From: Leptospira sp.
Lineage (GTDB): Bacteria; Spirochaetota; Leptospiria; Leptospirales; Leptospiraceae
Assembly (NCBI GenBank): GCA_016742255.1
Contig: JACVCB010000005.1
Span: forward strand, 62,001-126,000
Direction: 5' to 3'
Length of the DNA: 64,000 nucleotides
In this document: positions 17,698 to 26,488 of the stretch, piece after piece
Position numbering within the stretch: the first letter of the stretch is position 1
Layout of the letters: each line of letters begins with the position of its first letter
The notes under the pieces: model-generated
Database searches by the model: none
The model's input: the letters and a program-made list of their open reading frames with translations, nothing else
What the model was told of the DNA's origin: nothing
Position numbers and translations under genes: made by a program

Positions 17698-19195
17698 TTT
17701 AATTTCAATCATCTTTGTTCTGCATTGTAATGTAAAAGCACCCAATCAGAATGTTTTTGATCCAGCGAATATTGTTGGAAGTTCTGCTGTTGTATTACTA
17801 GGTTTGGGATTGGGTGATGAATTAACGATCACTTCCAGATATAAGCAAAATGATTATCCTATTTTTGTAAAAACAGAATACCTGGATTTAGACTTAAGTG
17901 CACCAGGAGCAAATTATTTCTCAAAAGCAAATTTTAAAATTTCAGATCCTTATCAAAATGATTTAATTTTACGTGATGTATTCCCGCTATCGGACACCCG
18001 GTTAAGAGTTTTGTTTTCTGTTTCATCAAGGTCTGAATGGAGGGAACCAGTTCTTTTATCCATTTCAAAACCAGAATCAATGAATGAGTTTTCATTCCCA
18101 GGGAAACAACTTGAGTTTCGATTTCCATACCCAAGATTTTACGGTTCGATTTCGGAAGCAAAAGGGAAAATTACAACTTCAATCTTAAATGATGGTAGAA
18201 TCCTTTTGGTTGGGGGAGTTAACCCTTCTGGTACAACTTTGCAAACAGTAGAAATATGGGATCCAGAGACAGGTGTATCAAAGGTATTACCTTCATTAAA
18301 CGAAGGTTTGATGGGGCTATCAATCTGTGTTCAAAAAACTGGAAAGGTGTTTGTTTCGGGTGGGAAAACAGTCGCTGGGAATGTATCTGCGACCACTCAA
18401 ATTTCAGACAAAATTTATTCTATTGATCCAACTTCTGAAACAGTAACAGAACTTTCCTTTCGTATGGCGAGGAGACGTTACGGTCATTCGATGGTATGCC
18501 TTGGAGATGGAAGTATATTAGTTTCAGGAGGGCAGTTCCAAGTAGGAATTGATCCTTCTGCTGTCACAAAAGACCATGAATTGATTTCGGTAACTGGGAA
18601 TTCTTCTGTAATACTGAATGGAACTTCTGACTTCCCAATAGGGATTATCTTCCATGCTACTGAATATGACGAAGCAAATTCTCGCATTTTATATTTTGGT
18701 GGCAAAGATCGATTGGATCCTTATGCATTTTTTTCAAATACAGTTTTTACAATTAACACGAACAACTTTAGTTTGACTAGTTTACCAGGAAACTTTGCAA
18801 CCGCAAGATCAAACGTAACTAATATAAAAATGCCGAATATGGATCGTGTGTTATTTGGTGGGATGAATCGCGAAGGCACTGGTTCAAAGGCGATCGAATC
18901 ATGGAACGAAACTTTATCATCTACTACTAGTCTTGGGTTTACGTCTCGATTTAAAAATGGAAGTTCCATTGTTAGATTTTCTGATGAACAAGTATTTTTC
19001 ACTGGCGGAGTCGACACTTACTATAAATCGGGAATTTTAGAAATTTATGATCATTTCGAGCGTAAGAATTTTATAGTAGATACAATGATGTCTCCAAGAT
19101 CTGAACATTCAGCCTTTTTAACTACGAAGGGCATTGTGATTTTTGGGGATTCAGCTTTAACAGATACCAGGGTGGAAGTTTATGGGAAAGATTAA
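17681..19195 (+). CDS. Kelch/beta-propeller lipoprotein, paralogue 1
   Basis: With ATG 17681 the product starts with a lipoprotein signal (MRLGFNLISIIFVLHC, lipidated Cys16), 504 residues in total. An N-terminal domain of about 150 residues, beginning NVFDPANIVG, leads to Kelch/galactose-oxidase-like repeats such as LNDGRILLVGG and LGDGSILVSGG, which should fold as a beta-propeller. The two following genes share this plan and the (N)(V/P)(F/L)DP N-terminal motif, so they are paralogues from tandem duplication. The gene overlaps the caspase gene by 17 bases. The protein is probably at the cell surface or in the periplasm; a binding or adhesion role is inferred. Confidence 0.85.
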   Translation: MRLGFNLISIIFVLHCNVKAPNQNVFDPANIVGSSAVVLLGLGLGDELTITSRYKQNDYPIFVKTEYLDLDLSAPGANYFSKANFKISDPYQNDLILRDVFPLSDTRLRVLFSVSSRSEWREPVLLSISKPESMNEFSFPGKQLEFRFPYPRFYGSISEAKGKITTSILNDGRILLVGGVNPSGTTLQTVEIWDPETGVSKVLPSLNEGLMGLSICVQKTGKVFVSGGKTVAGNVSATTQISDKIYSIDPTSETVTELSFRMARRRYGHSMVCLGDGSILVSGGQFQVGIDPSAVTKDHELISVTGNSSVILNGTSDFPIGIIFHATEYDEANSRILYFGGKDRLDPYAFFSNTVFTINTNNFSLTSLPGNFATARSNVTNIKMPNMDRVLFGGMNREGTGSKAIESWNETLSSTTSLGFTSRFKNGSSIVRFSDEQVFFTGGVDTYYKSGILEIYDHFERKNFIVDTMMSPRSEHSAFLTTKGIVIFGDSALTDTRVEVYGKD

Positions 19196-21035
19196 ATTTT
19201 TCTTTTTCGCCTTATTGTTGGTATCTTGTAAAATACCTTCAGGAACTAACCCATTGGATCCTTCTTCACCATTAAGCCTCGGGTTGTTGATGTTAGGTGG
19301 TGATCCGGTTGTACAAATGGAATTTTCTTCTAATCGTGTTCAGCCTGGTGGGGTCTTGTATGTTTCAACGAATCATGATTTTACGACAAAAGCAAATGGT
19401 TTAAGATTGCCTATCTCCAATTCAGGAATGAATCCAATTTCACAAGTCATTCCTCGAAGTAAATTTTTATATGAAATTCGGATGTCACCATCAGTAACAA
19501 CTGGTAAATTCACTTTGAATTTAAAAGACTATTATCTGAATGAAGCCCTTTTGGTGAATCCAGAGTCTTTTGAGTTCGAGATTGATTCAACTCCTCCTTT
19601 TTTACAATTAAAAACAGGGAATAGTATTGATATATCTGAGTTACAAACTGGCTTTTTGGATATAGAAGCAAACGAAGATATCGTTTGGGAAGGGAATTTA
19701 TCTCAAGTGAATCTTTCTGGGAATGCAAAAAATACATTGGTTGTTTCCGATGTTATCGTCTCACAAAAAAATATTCGATTATTGTTTGCGGGGAATCCAA
19801 ATGCCAACGGAGGAATTCTTACTATCAGTTTTAATGGAGTAAAGGACAAAGCTTCTAATACCCAAGGTACCATTGCAGTGCCTGTAAAGGTTTTTGCATT
19901 TAAAAGTGGTCCTAATATGAACATTGCGAGGCGTTCCTGTGTAGGCATGGAACTGAATGATGGACGCAAAATTGTTTTAGGTGGTAGAGCTAAATCAGGT
20001 GTTTTGATTAATGGGAATGGAACATTGAGTAATACAGAATATTATAATTCTGTGACGAAGGAATTCACGTTTGCTCCCGATATGGTATACCGTCGGCAGG
20101 AATTTGCAATCGTTAAACTTTTAGATGGTAGGTTGTTGGTTTCTGGTGGCTTTGGTGGAAAGGTAGGAAATCCTTCAAATGGAAGTTTAAATTCCACTGA
20201 GATTTTTGATCCCATTACGAATACATGGACAGAAGGACCATTACTTACGACACCTAGACAACTTCATAAAATGACTGTATTGCCAAATGGCGATGTTTTA
20301 GTTGTCGGTGGGCTTAGTCCATTTTCTCCGTTTCAATCCGTTTCGATGGTAGAACTGATTCATGTCACTTCTGATCCTTATAGTATGACTGTCGAAACCA
20401 TTGGAGATCTTGTTGATTCTCGTGGCAAACAATCACAGGTGGTATCGGTAGTTGCTGGTAAGGTGATTATCACGGGAGGAGAAAGATCGGATGTTACAGG
20501 ACCTAATCCATCCGATTATTATGCACGTTCAATTGATAGCATTGAAATTTATGATATTAGTACAAAAACCCTTTCGACTTCCACTGCTAAAGTAACAAGA
20601 CGATTTAATCATTTTACTCATGCATTAAGTAATGGTGAAGTTTTAATTTTAGGTGGAATCAGTTCCCGTTTTGATGACAACCAACCAATATTGCGTGCAC
20701 AGATTTATAATCCAATGACGGATTCCATTCGTGACCATAAAAATCTTCTGTTTGGAAGAGAATGGGGAAGTTCCTTTATGTTCCCTTATGGTAAAGACCA
20801 AATTATCATTGCAGGTGGTTTGGAATATCGAACTGTCAATGGTAGTACATTTGATTCAATTTTGGATACAGAATCATGGTCCGAATCTGATCATCGATTT
20901 TATCTAACTGGAAGATCTTTAAACGCAAGATGGGAAGGATGCGAAATTCAATATTCCTCCACTGGTGGTGGAATGATTTTAGGTGGTAGGATAGGAAGTA
21001 TACTTGCAAACACGGAGGAATATAGTTTTGAATAA
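19182..21035 (+). CDS. Kelch/beta-propeller lipoprotein, paralogue 2
   Basis: The 617-residue product has a lipobox FALLLVSC with Cys16, the N-terminal NPLDPSSPLSLG motif shared with its neighbours, a beta-rich region resembling a bacterial Ig-like fold (about 110-235, VDSTPPFLQLKTG and NGGILTISFNGVKDKA), and at least five Kelch repeats (LLDGRLLVSGG, LPNGDVLVVGG, LSNGEVLILGG and others). The 14-base overlap with the gene before implies translational coupling. It is the longest of the three, apparently from extra repeats. A propeller of six or seven blades is likely; the ligand is unknown. Confidence 0.85.
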   Translation: MGKIKFFFFALLLVSCKIPSGTNPLDPSSPLSLGLLMLGGDPVVQMEFSSNRVQPGGVLYVSTNHDFTTKANGLRLPISNSGMNPISQVIPRSKFLYEIRMSPSVTTGKFTLNLKDYYLNEALLVNPESFEFEIDSTPPFLQLKTGNSIDISELQTGFLDIEANEDIVWEGNLSQVNLSGNAKNTLVVSDVIVSQKNIRLLFAGNPNANGGILTISFNGVKDKASNTQGTIAVPVKVFAFKSGPNMNIARRSCVGMELNDGRKIVLGGRAKSGVLINGNGTLSNTEYYNSVTKEFTFAPDMVYRRQEFAIVKLLDGRLLVSGGFGGKVGNPSNGSLNSTEIFDPITNTWTEGPLLTTPRQLHKMTVLPNGDVLVVGGLSPFSPFQSVSMVELIHVTSDPYSMTVETIGDLVDSRGKQSQVVSVVAGKVIITGGERSDVTGPNPSDYYARSIDSIEIYDISTKTLSTSTAKVTRRFNHFTHALSNGEVLILGGISSRFDDNQPILRAQIYNPMTDSIRDHKNLLFGREWGSSFMFPYGKDQIIIAGGLEYRTVNGSTFDSILDTESWSESDHRFYLTGRSLNARWEGCEIQYSSTGGGMILGGRIGSILANTEEYSFE

Positions 21036-22785
21036 AATTTATTTCTCAGTTGTATTTTTATTCTTTGGATGTCTTGTCCCTGGTGAATTTAAGAATGTTT
21101 TTGATCCAAAATCAATTTCGGGTCTTTTACTTGCTTCAGTAGGGAATGCTGGTGCATTTGAATGCAAAGAAAAGTCAAATACCAAATCATTTGGCAATAT
21201 TGACCAGGTATTATTACAATGTAACCGTGAACTTGCATCCTTAGACACGTCATTCCTTGCCGATTTAAACGAACAAACATTTTCTAATATTAGTTTTACC
21301 AAAATTGGCAATGATCAACTATTGATTCAATTTGATCCAATCACAAGTGATGGTTGTTATGAAGTTAATTTGTCTAGTGTTGTATCAGGATTAGGTGAAA
21401 CATTATCACAAAGTAAATATCCTATTATTGTTGATACAAAGTTACCAACAGTTAGTTTAGATTCGTATCTACCAATAACAGATTATACATTTTTTACTGC
21501 TCGTTATTGGGATTTTGAGAGTTCTGAACCTCTCAATCAATTTGGACTTCCTTCCATAAGTGGAAAATTAGCTCCTTTTATTGTATTCCGTTCCATCCAA
21601 AAGATTAGTGATACTAAATTTCGTGTTTATTTCGAAACAAATTTTTCATCGAATGAACCTGGTTCCATAACTTTTAGTTTCCCAAATGCAAATGATAAAG
21701 CATTAAATGTTGTTACGAATACAATCACAATTCGATTGATTGGTTTAGTCGCAGGACCAACTTTAAACTTTGGACGTTCTGAATTTGATGCATTTCAAAA
21801 TCAGAATGGGGATGTAATTGCAATATATGGATATAATTCAAGTGCAGAGATCCTACGTCGTGGTACAAACTCATTCCAACTAACAAATCCTAGTTTGCCC
21901 GAAATCCATCGTGGTGAAAGAGGGGTGATGTTAGATGGGAAACGATTGCTAATTACAGGTGGGATTAAGTTTTCAGTGGCGACTGCTCTCACCGAAAGTT
22001 ATGTTTTTGATACGGAAACCACATCGTTTACCCAATCTGGTTCAATGGTTGATCCTCGGCACATGCATGACATTGTTAAGTTACCAAATGGAAAAGTAAT
22101 GGTGATTGGGGGTATTAGAGATTATACACCTAGTAATCCAAGTTTGTATTTTACTACTTTAAACACTGCTGAAATTTATGATCCGAGTACTGAGACATTC
22201 ACTCAACTTTCTAATCGGTTAAAAACTCCAAGGTCATTTTCATGTTCTGTGGTTTTGGATGATGGTAGAGTGATGATCATTGGTGGAACCGACGGAATTT
22301 TTGCTCCAAAAGATACGACTGAGTTTTTTGACCCAAATACAGAAACATTTAGTTGGGGACCTAGTTTGCCAACACCGGTTGGTGCACTAAAATGTTTAAA
22401 ACTTTCTGACGGAAATGTTCTGATTTATGGCGCACAATTGTCAAATTTAAGTAATGCGACGATGTTATATGATGTTTCAAAGAATCGAATATTGACAGTA
22501 GCAAATTCATTGTATAAAAGAGAATGGAGTTTTGCTTTAGAACTTCCAGATGGTGGAGTTTTATTTTATGGCGGAGCTTATCGTTATAATACAAGTGAAC
22601 CAAGTCGGACGATCGAAAAATTGGATTATGCCAAGAGTAATAGTTTTTATGAAATGGGAATGTCCAGGATCAGTGTATCCAAACATAGTGGTGTAAAATT
22701 TTCAGATGGAACCTTCTTGTTTTTAGGAGGGGAATCTGGTGGATTATTCAATCATGGAACTGATTATTACGGATTGATAGAATAA
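21028..22785 (+). CDS. Kelch/beta-propeller lipoprotein, paralogue 3
   Basis: I start at TTG 21028: GGAGG lies 9 bases upstream and the resulting N terminus MNKIYFSVVFLFFGC is a clean lipoprotein signal with Cys15. This gives 585 residues. The NVFDPKSISG motif, the Ig-like middle part (residues about 130-245) and the Kelch repeats (LPNGKVMVIGG, LDDGRVMIIGG, LPDGGVLFYGG) follow the plan of the two preceding genes. It overlaps its neighbour by 8 bases. Three paralogues kept in tandem with such tight coupling suggests they act together or are diversified variants of one surface protein. Confidence 0.83.
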   Translation: MNKIYFSVVFLFFGCLVPGEFKNVFDPKSISGLLLASVGNAGAFECKEKSNTKSFGNIDQVLLQCNRELASLDTSFLADLNEQTFSNISFTKIGNDQLLIQFDPITSDGCYEVNLSSVVSGLGETLSQSKYPIIVDTKLPTVSLDSYLPITDYTFFTARYWDFESSEPLNQFGLPSISGKLAPFIVFRSIQKISDTKFRVYFETNFSSNEPGSITFSFPNANDKALNVVTNTITIRLIGLVAGPTLNFGRSEFDAFQNQNGDVIAIYGYNSSAEILRRGTNSFQLTNPSLPEIHRGERGVMLDGKRLLITGGIKFSVATALTESYVFDTETTSFTQSGSMVDPRHMHDIVKLPNGKVMVIGGIRDYTPSNPSLYFTTLNTAEIYDPSTETFTQLSNRLKTPRSFSCSVVLDDGRVMIIGGTDGIFAPKDTTEFFDPNTETFSWGPSLPTPVGALKCLKLSDGNVLIYGAQLSNLSNATMLYDVSKNRILTVANSLYKREWSFALELPDGGVLFYGGAYRYNTSEPSRTIEKLDYAKSNSFYEMGMSRISVSKHSGVKFSDGTFLFLGGESGGLFNHGTDYYGLIE

Positions 22786-22786
22786 C

Positions 22787-23512
22787 ATGCCACACGACAA
22801 GGGACAAATTTATGGTTCATTTAAAAAGATATGTATACCTGAAGTTTTGCTCCCAATAGAAGCAAGTGAGCTCAGACCAAAATTATTAGAGTTAAAATCT
22901 GATTGGGAAAGCAACAATCTCACTGGCAGTGACGTTTCGTATCAAATAGTAATTTTATATTTAGAAAAGAGGGTGAAACGACATCCGTTTCTCAGGATGG
23001 GACAAAAACTTCCAAACCGTGATTCTTCAAAAGACTTTTTAGAAGTAGTTAGGTTTTATGGAATGCCTGATACGGTTCGATATGCACTTTGGAAATGGAG
23101 TCGTTCGGAATGGAACCTTCAGCTTATAGATTATAATCCCACCTCTTTGGAGATGTTGGAATCTCAGAGTAAAGGAATTCGTTATGCAACGATTAGTTGG
23201 AATGATGCATTGGCTGGCACTTTGGTAGAAGGGAAAAGAGACGCTTTTGAACATCTACTCCATGATTTAGCTCATGCTTATATGTTTTTTCGTGAAGATT
23301 ATGATTTTATTGGTCAAACAAAATTCTTTCAACAAATGTTAGATGAGTATGATGATTATAAATCTTACTTGGAAAACGATCTAAGATTTAAACAAAAATT
23401 TGAATACTGTATATCCGACATGAATTCTCATCCAGCTCATTTGTCTGCGTATTGGAATGCGATTCGTAGGGAAGCTGGTATTCCCGTATTTGAACTAGAA
23501 ACAAAGATTTAA
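22787..23512 (+). CDS. Hypothetical protein, last gene of the receptor-caspase-Kelch run
   Basis: The 241-residue protein has no signal peptide or membrane segment and no family I can name. A helical segment carries EHLLHDLAHAYMFFRED (residues about 161-177). Its histidines, spaced HxxxH (HDLAH), recall metal-binding motifs of metalloproteases or of HD-like proteins, but no third ligand is evident. The start ATG follows the previous stop by one base, so it belongs to the operon. Being cytoplasmic, it could modify or sense the products of the operon from inside. This is speculation. Confidence 0.75.
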   Translation: MPHDKGQIYGSFKKICIPEVLLPIEASELRPKLLELKSDWESNNLTGSDVSYQIVILYLEKRVKRHPFLRMGQKLPNRDSSKDFLEVVRFYGMPDTVRYALWKWSRSEWNLQLIDYNPTSLEMLESQSKGIRYATISWNDALAGTLVEGKRDAFEHLLHDLAHAYMFFREDYDFIGQTKFFQQMLDEYDDYKSYLENDLRFKQKFEYCISDMNSHPAHLSAYWNAIRREAGIPVFELETKI

Positions 23513-23847
23513 AGTTTTGGATTGTTTTTATGACGATTTAAATCACGTTTCGTATTTTTTTGAATGGTTGATGTAATTACATCTTGAAGAGAAATTCCCA
23601 TTTGATTGGCAAGACAAGTTAAAACAAATAAAATATCCCCAATTTCACTTGGGATTTGTTCTGCCGATTCACCTGATTTAAAAGATTGATCACCATACTT
23701 TCTAGCCATCAATCGAGACAATTCTCCTACTTCTTCAACAAGAATTGCTAAATTTGTAAGTTCTGAAAAATAGCGAACACCAATTGTTTGAATCCAATCG
23801 TTTACTTCGTTTTGTAACTGATTGAGGGTGATATCATTTTGGTCCAA
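23509..23847 (-). CDS. MazG-like nucleotide pyrophosphohydrolase
   Basis: The product matches the MazG/all-alpha NTP pyrophosphatase fold, with the metal-binding EEVGE segment (LAILVEEVGELSRLMAR) and the downstream EIGDILFVLTCLANQ segment. It would hydrolyse nucleoside triphosphates to monophosphates, as a housecleaning enzyme. The frame is open to 23889 but I prefer TTG at 23847, with GGAG 7 bases upstream, giving 112 residues and a 14-base overlap with the SGNH gene. It is the last gene of the seven-gene minus-strand surface-glycan run. Its 3' end overlaps the unknown gene on the other strand by 4 bases. Confidence 0.85.
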   Translation of the reverse strand: MDQNDITLNQLQNEVNDWIQTIGVRYFSELTNLAILVEEVGELSRLMARKYGDQSFKSGESAEQIPSEIGDILFVLTCLANQMGISLQDVITSTIQKNTKRDLNRHKNNPKL

Positions 23848-24979
23848 GTTTTTTCTCCAATTCTTTGGAAAGAATATTTGAAAATTCAATCATACCTTGT
23901 TGGTTCAAGTGAATCAAATCAAAACAGAATTGTCCATTTTTGTCACCTAACGAATCTTGTAAGTCCATTTCATCAAGAGTTTGATGTCCATGTAAGGCTT
24001 CTGACAATCCATCTTTCCAAACTTTCATTCGTCCTTCGTTATTGACTTTACGAATCACGTCTGAATAAGGAGCAAAAACATTGATGATGTGAATCTTTCG
24101 ATTCCCAATAAAATCGTACATTTTGGTAAGCCTTCGAAAATAACGTTTTGTATCTTCCGTAGCATCTGAATCTTTGGGAACAATACTTGCAATTCCACAA
24201 GTTTCAAACAACATCCTTCGATGATCAGGATTGGAGCCTTTTGGAATTTCGATGGGCAAGTGTAGTGCAAGTCGGTTCATACAATCTTCAACACTTGTTA
24301 GATTGTACTCATCAATCGATTCGGGATGATCATTTTCATAATCCCAAGGGTTTTCATTTGGATTTTTATTTTTGCGCGAGATGGCTTTCAGTCGTTCATT
24401 GAAATTAATTACAAAATCGGACATATCTTTTCGATATGCTACCGATTTAGAAATTAGATAAAGATAATTCGAAAAATTTAATTTGTATTCAAAATCTAAA
24501 ACGGTTGGTATCGCTTTAAAATTTCCGAGTTCGGACAACATTGCAAGCGTAGGGTCTACTACATAATTACGATCAACCCAAGGCATGCCAGGTTCCATAA
24601 CATGAAGAATGATTTTAACATTAGGGAATTGGTCTAAGTATTCTTCCAAAATTCGATGTTGGACCACTAATTCTGATCCTCTGACTGCAATGGATTGTGT
24701 TTTCCATCCTAATTTTTTCAAATTCTCATTGAGGATACGAATGCTGATACCTTCGAAGGCAACGGATGTTCCTACGATCAGAATATCAGGATTTAAAACT
24801 TCCTTTTTGGATACAACATGTTCGGTAACACGATTGATGTTGGATGCATAAGAATTTTTTTTCAAAAACGGTTTGTAGAATCCTAATTGTAATATGAGTT
24901 CAAATAGCAGAAGAAATACAAAAACAGTAATGATCTTCTTATCTTTTAAAAAATGGAATGTTTCTTTTGTTAAGCTCAT
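23834..24979 (-). CDS. SGNH-like envelope protein, partner of the second MBOAT
   Basis: Starting at ATG 24979, two bases after the MBOAT stop, the 381-residue protein has one membrane segment (residues about 15-35) and an extracytoplasmic domain. SGNH-like blocks are ILIVGTSVAFEG (Ser72) and the C-terminal DxxH (Asp354, His357 in FDLIHLNQQGM). The longer frame to 25174 runs inside the MBOAT gene and is rejected. This is the same gene pairing as at 2700-5707, but the two SGNH proteins are only distantly similar, so the two modules probably act on different polymers. Confidence 0.8.
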   Translation of the reverse strand: MSLTKETFHFLKDKKIITVFVFLLLFELILQLGFYKPFLKKNSYASNINRVTEHVVSKKEVLNPDILIVGTSVAFEGISIRILNENLKKLGWKTQSIAVRGSELVVQHRILEEYLDQFPNVKIILHVMEPGMPWVDRNYVVDPTLAMLSELGNFKAIPTVLDFEYKLNFSNYLYLISKSVAYRKDMSDFVINFNERLKAISRKNKNPNENPWDYENDHPESIDEYNLTSVEDCMNRLALHLPIEIPKGSNPDHRRMLFETCGIASIVPKDSDATEDTKRYFRRLTKMYDFIGNRKIHIINVFAPYSDVIRKVNNEGRMKVWKDGLSEALHGHQTLDEMDLQDSLGDKNGQFCFDLIHLNQQGMIEFSNILSKELEKKLGPK

Positions 24980-24981
24980 AA

Positions 24982-26478
24982 TTAAAATTGAAAGTAGAGG
25001 AAGTTCTGACTTTCTGTTACTCCAAATAATAGTAAAAGTAATAGATTCACGATAACAAAAATTGAATATTTCATCCAACTTCCAGTAAGTAAAGTTGGGA
25101 TTTGTCTCTTTGAGAAAATATAACTTGCTGTAAAACAAATGACTAATAGAATTCCAAATCGGTAATTCATCCAACGTGTAATGGGAACTCCGGAATCGTT
25201 GATGAATAACAATGCTTTCATCATCGGAATTGCTTTTTCCATTGTCTCTGCTCTAAACATGATAAAACCAAATGCTAGACAAAACATAGTAAAAATCCTA
25301 GAGAATAATTCGTATGTTTTCCCGCCTTTTTCATTTAGGAATTTTGACACAGAAGTATCACCGTAGAACTTATGAGTCAGTAACATTGTTCCTTGCCAAA
25401 TGCCCCATCCTACATAATGGTAAGCGGCTCCATGCCACAATCCAGCAAATAACCAAGTGATCATGATGTTACGAATGTACATAATGACACTGACTCTAGA
25501 TCCACCTAAAGGAATATAAATGTAATCACGTATCCAAGTGGAGAAGGAGATATGCCATCTAGACCAATGGTCTGCAATATTTTTGCATGACATTGGAAAA
25601 TTAAAATTAGCATTAAATTGAAATCCGAACAATCTGGCGACACCAATTGCAATGTCTGTGTAACCCGCAAAATCGAAATAAATTTGCCATCCAAAAGCTA
25701 AAGCACCTGTCCAAATCTCGATTGAATTCAAATTTTGATAGTTTGCAAATGTAGAATCTACGACTTTTGCCAAGTTATCAGCAAAGACAATTTTTCTAGT
25801 AAATCCGATTAAAATTAGGGCAAAAGCTGCTTCAATATGTTCTTTATGAACACTTAAACGATAATCCAAATCACGAAAGAAAGTTTCTGCACGAACAATG
25901 GGACCAGCAACTAATTGAGGGAAAAAAGCTACATATAATGCAAAGTCTAAAAAAGATTTGCGGGCTTCAATCTTACGGTTGTAAACATCGATCGTATAAC
26001 TCATGGATTGGAATGTGTAAAAAGAAATTCCAACTGGTAAGATGATGTTTTGTTTTTCAAATTGAAAGGATCCTAATAAGTGGATATCGTTTATCACACC
26101 TAATAAAAAATCTGTGTATTTGAAAAAACCAAGTGTTCCAATGTTAACAACCAGTGATAAAACAAGTAACCAACCTCGTTTGGAATCTCCGTCTTGTTTC
26201 GATTCAATCGCTCTTGCTGCAAAATAATCGATGAACGTTGAAAAAATTAAAATAAATACATAAGGATTGATTTTAAGATCACAATACATTCTGTCTGAGA
26301 AGTATTTTAATCCACTATCTGCCATCGCCGAACATGAAATTGATGATGGTTGCCATGCCATGTAAAAATAATAACTGGCAAGTAAGAAGAATAACCTTTG
26401 CCATCTATTTTTTAGTATATTACCAATGATAATGGTGATCAAAAAGAAGACTAAAAATTCAAGTGAGTTAAATAACAT
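24982..26478 (-). CDS. MBOAT-family membrane O-acyltransferase, second copy
   Basis: The 498-residue multi-pass protein has the same landmarks as the first MBOAT: LPVGISFYTFQSMSYTIDVY, FFPQLVAGPIV, NIADHWSRWHISFSTW and the catalytic-His region LWHGAAYHYVGWG. An insertion of about 20 residues near residues 45-68 (SISCSAMADSGLKYFSDR) sets it apart from the first copy. AGGT precedes ATG 26478. It lies in the glycosyltransferase run, 10 bases after the GT-C-like gene, so its acceptor is likely the glycan made there. Acyl donor and linkage cannot be read from the sequence. Confidence 0.92.
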   Translation of the reverse strand: MLFNSLEFLVFFLITIIIGNILKNRWQRLFFLLASYYFYMAWQPSSISCSAMADSGLKYFSDRMYCDLKINPYVFILIFSTFIDYFAARAIESKQDGDSKRGWLLVLSLVVNIGTLGFFKYTDFLLGVINDIHLLGSFQFEKQNIILPVGISFYTFQSMSYTIDVYNRKIEARKSFLDFALYVAFFPQLVAGPIVRAETFFRDLDYRLSVHKEHIEAAFALILIGFTRKIVFADNLAKVVDSTFANYQNLNSIEIWTGALAFGWQIYFDFAGYTDIAIGVARLFGFQFNANFNFPMSCKNIADHWSRWHISFSTWIRDYIYIPLGGSRVSVIMYIRNIMITWLFAGLWHGAAYHYVGWGIWQGTMLLTHKFYGDTSVSKFLNEKGGKTYELFSRIFTMFCLAFGFIMFRAETMEKAIPMMKALLFINDSGVPITRWMNYRFGILLVICFTASYIFSKRQIPTLLTGSWMKYSIFVIVNLLLLLLFGVTESQNFLYFQF

Positions 26479-26488
26479 AATGGATTAC

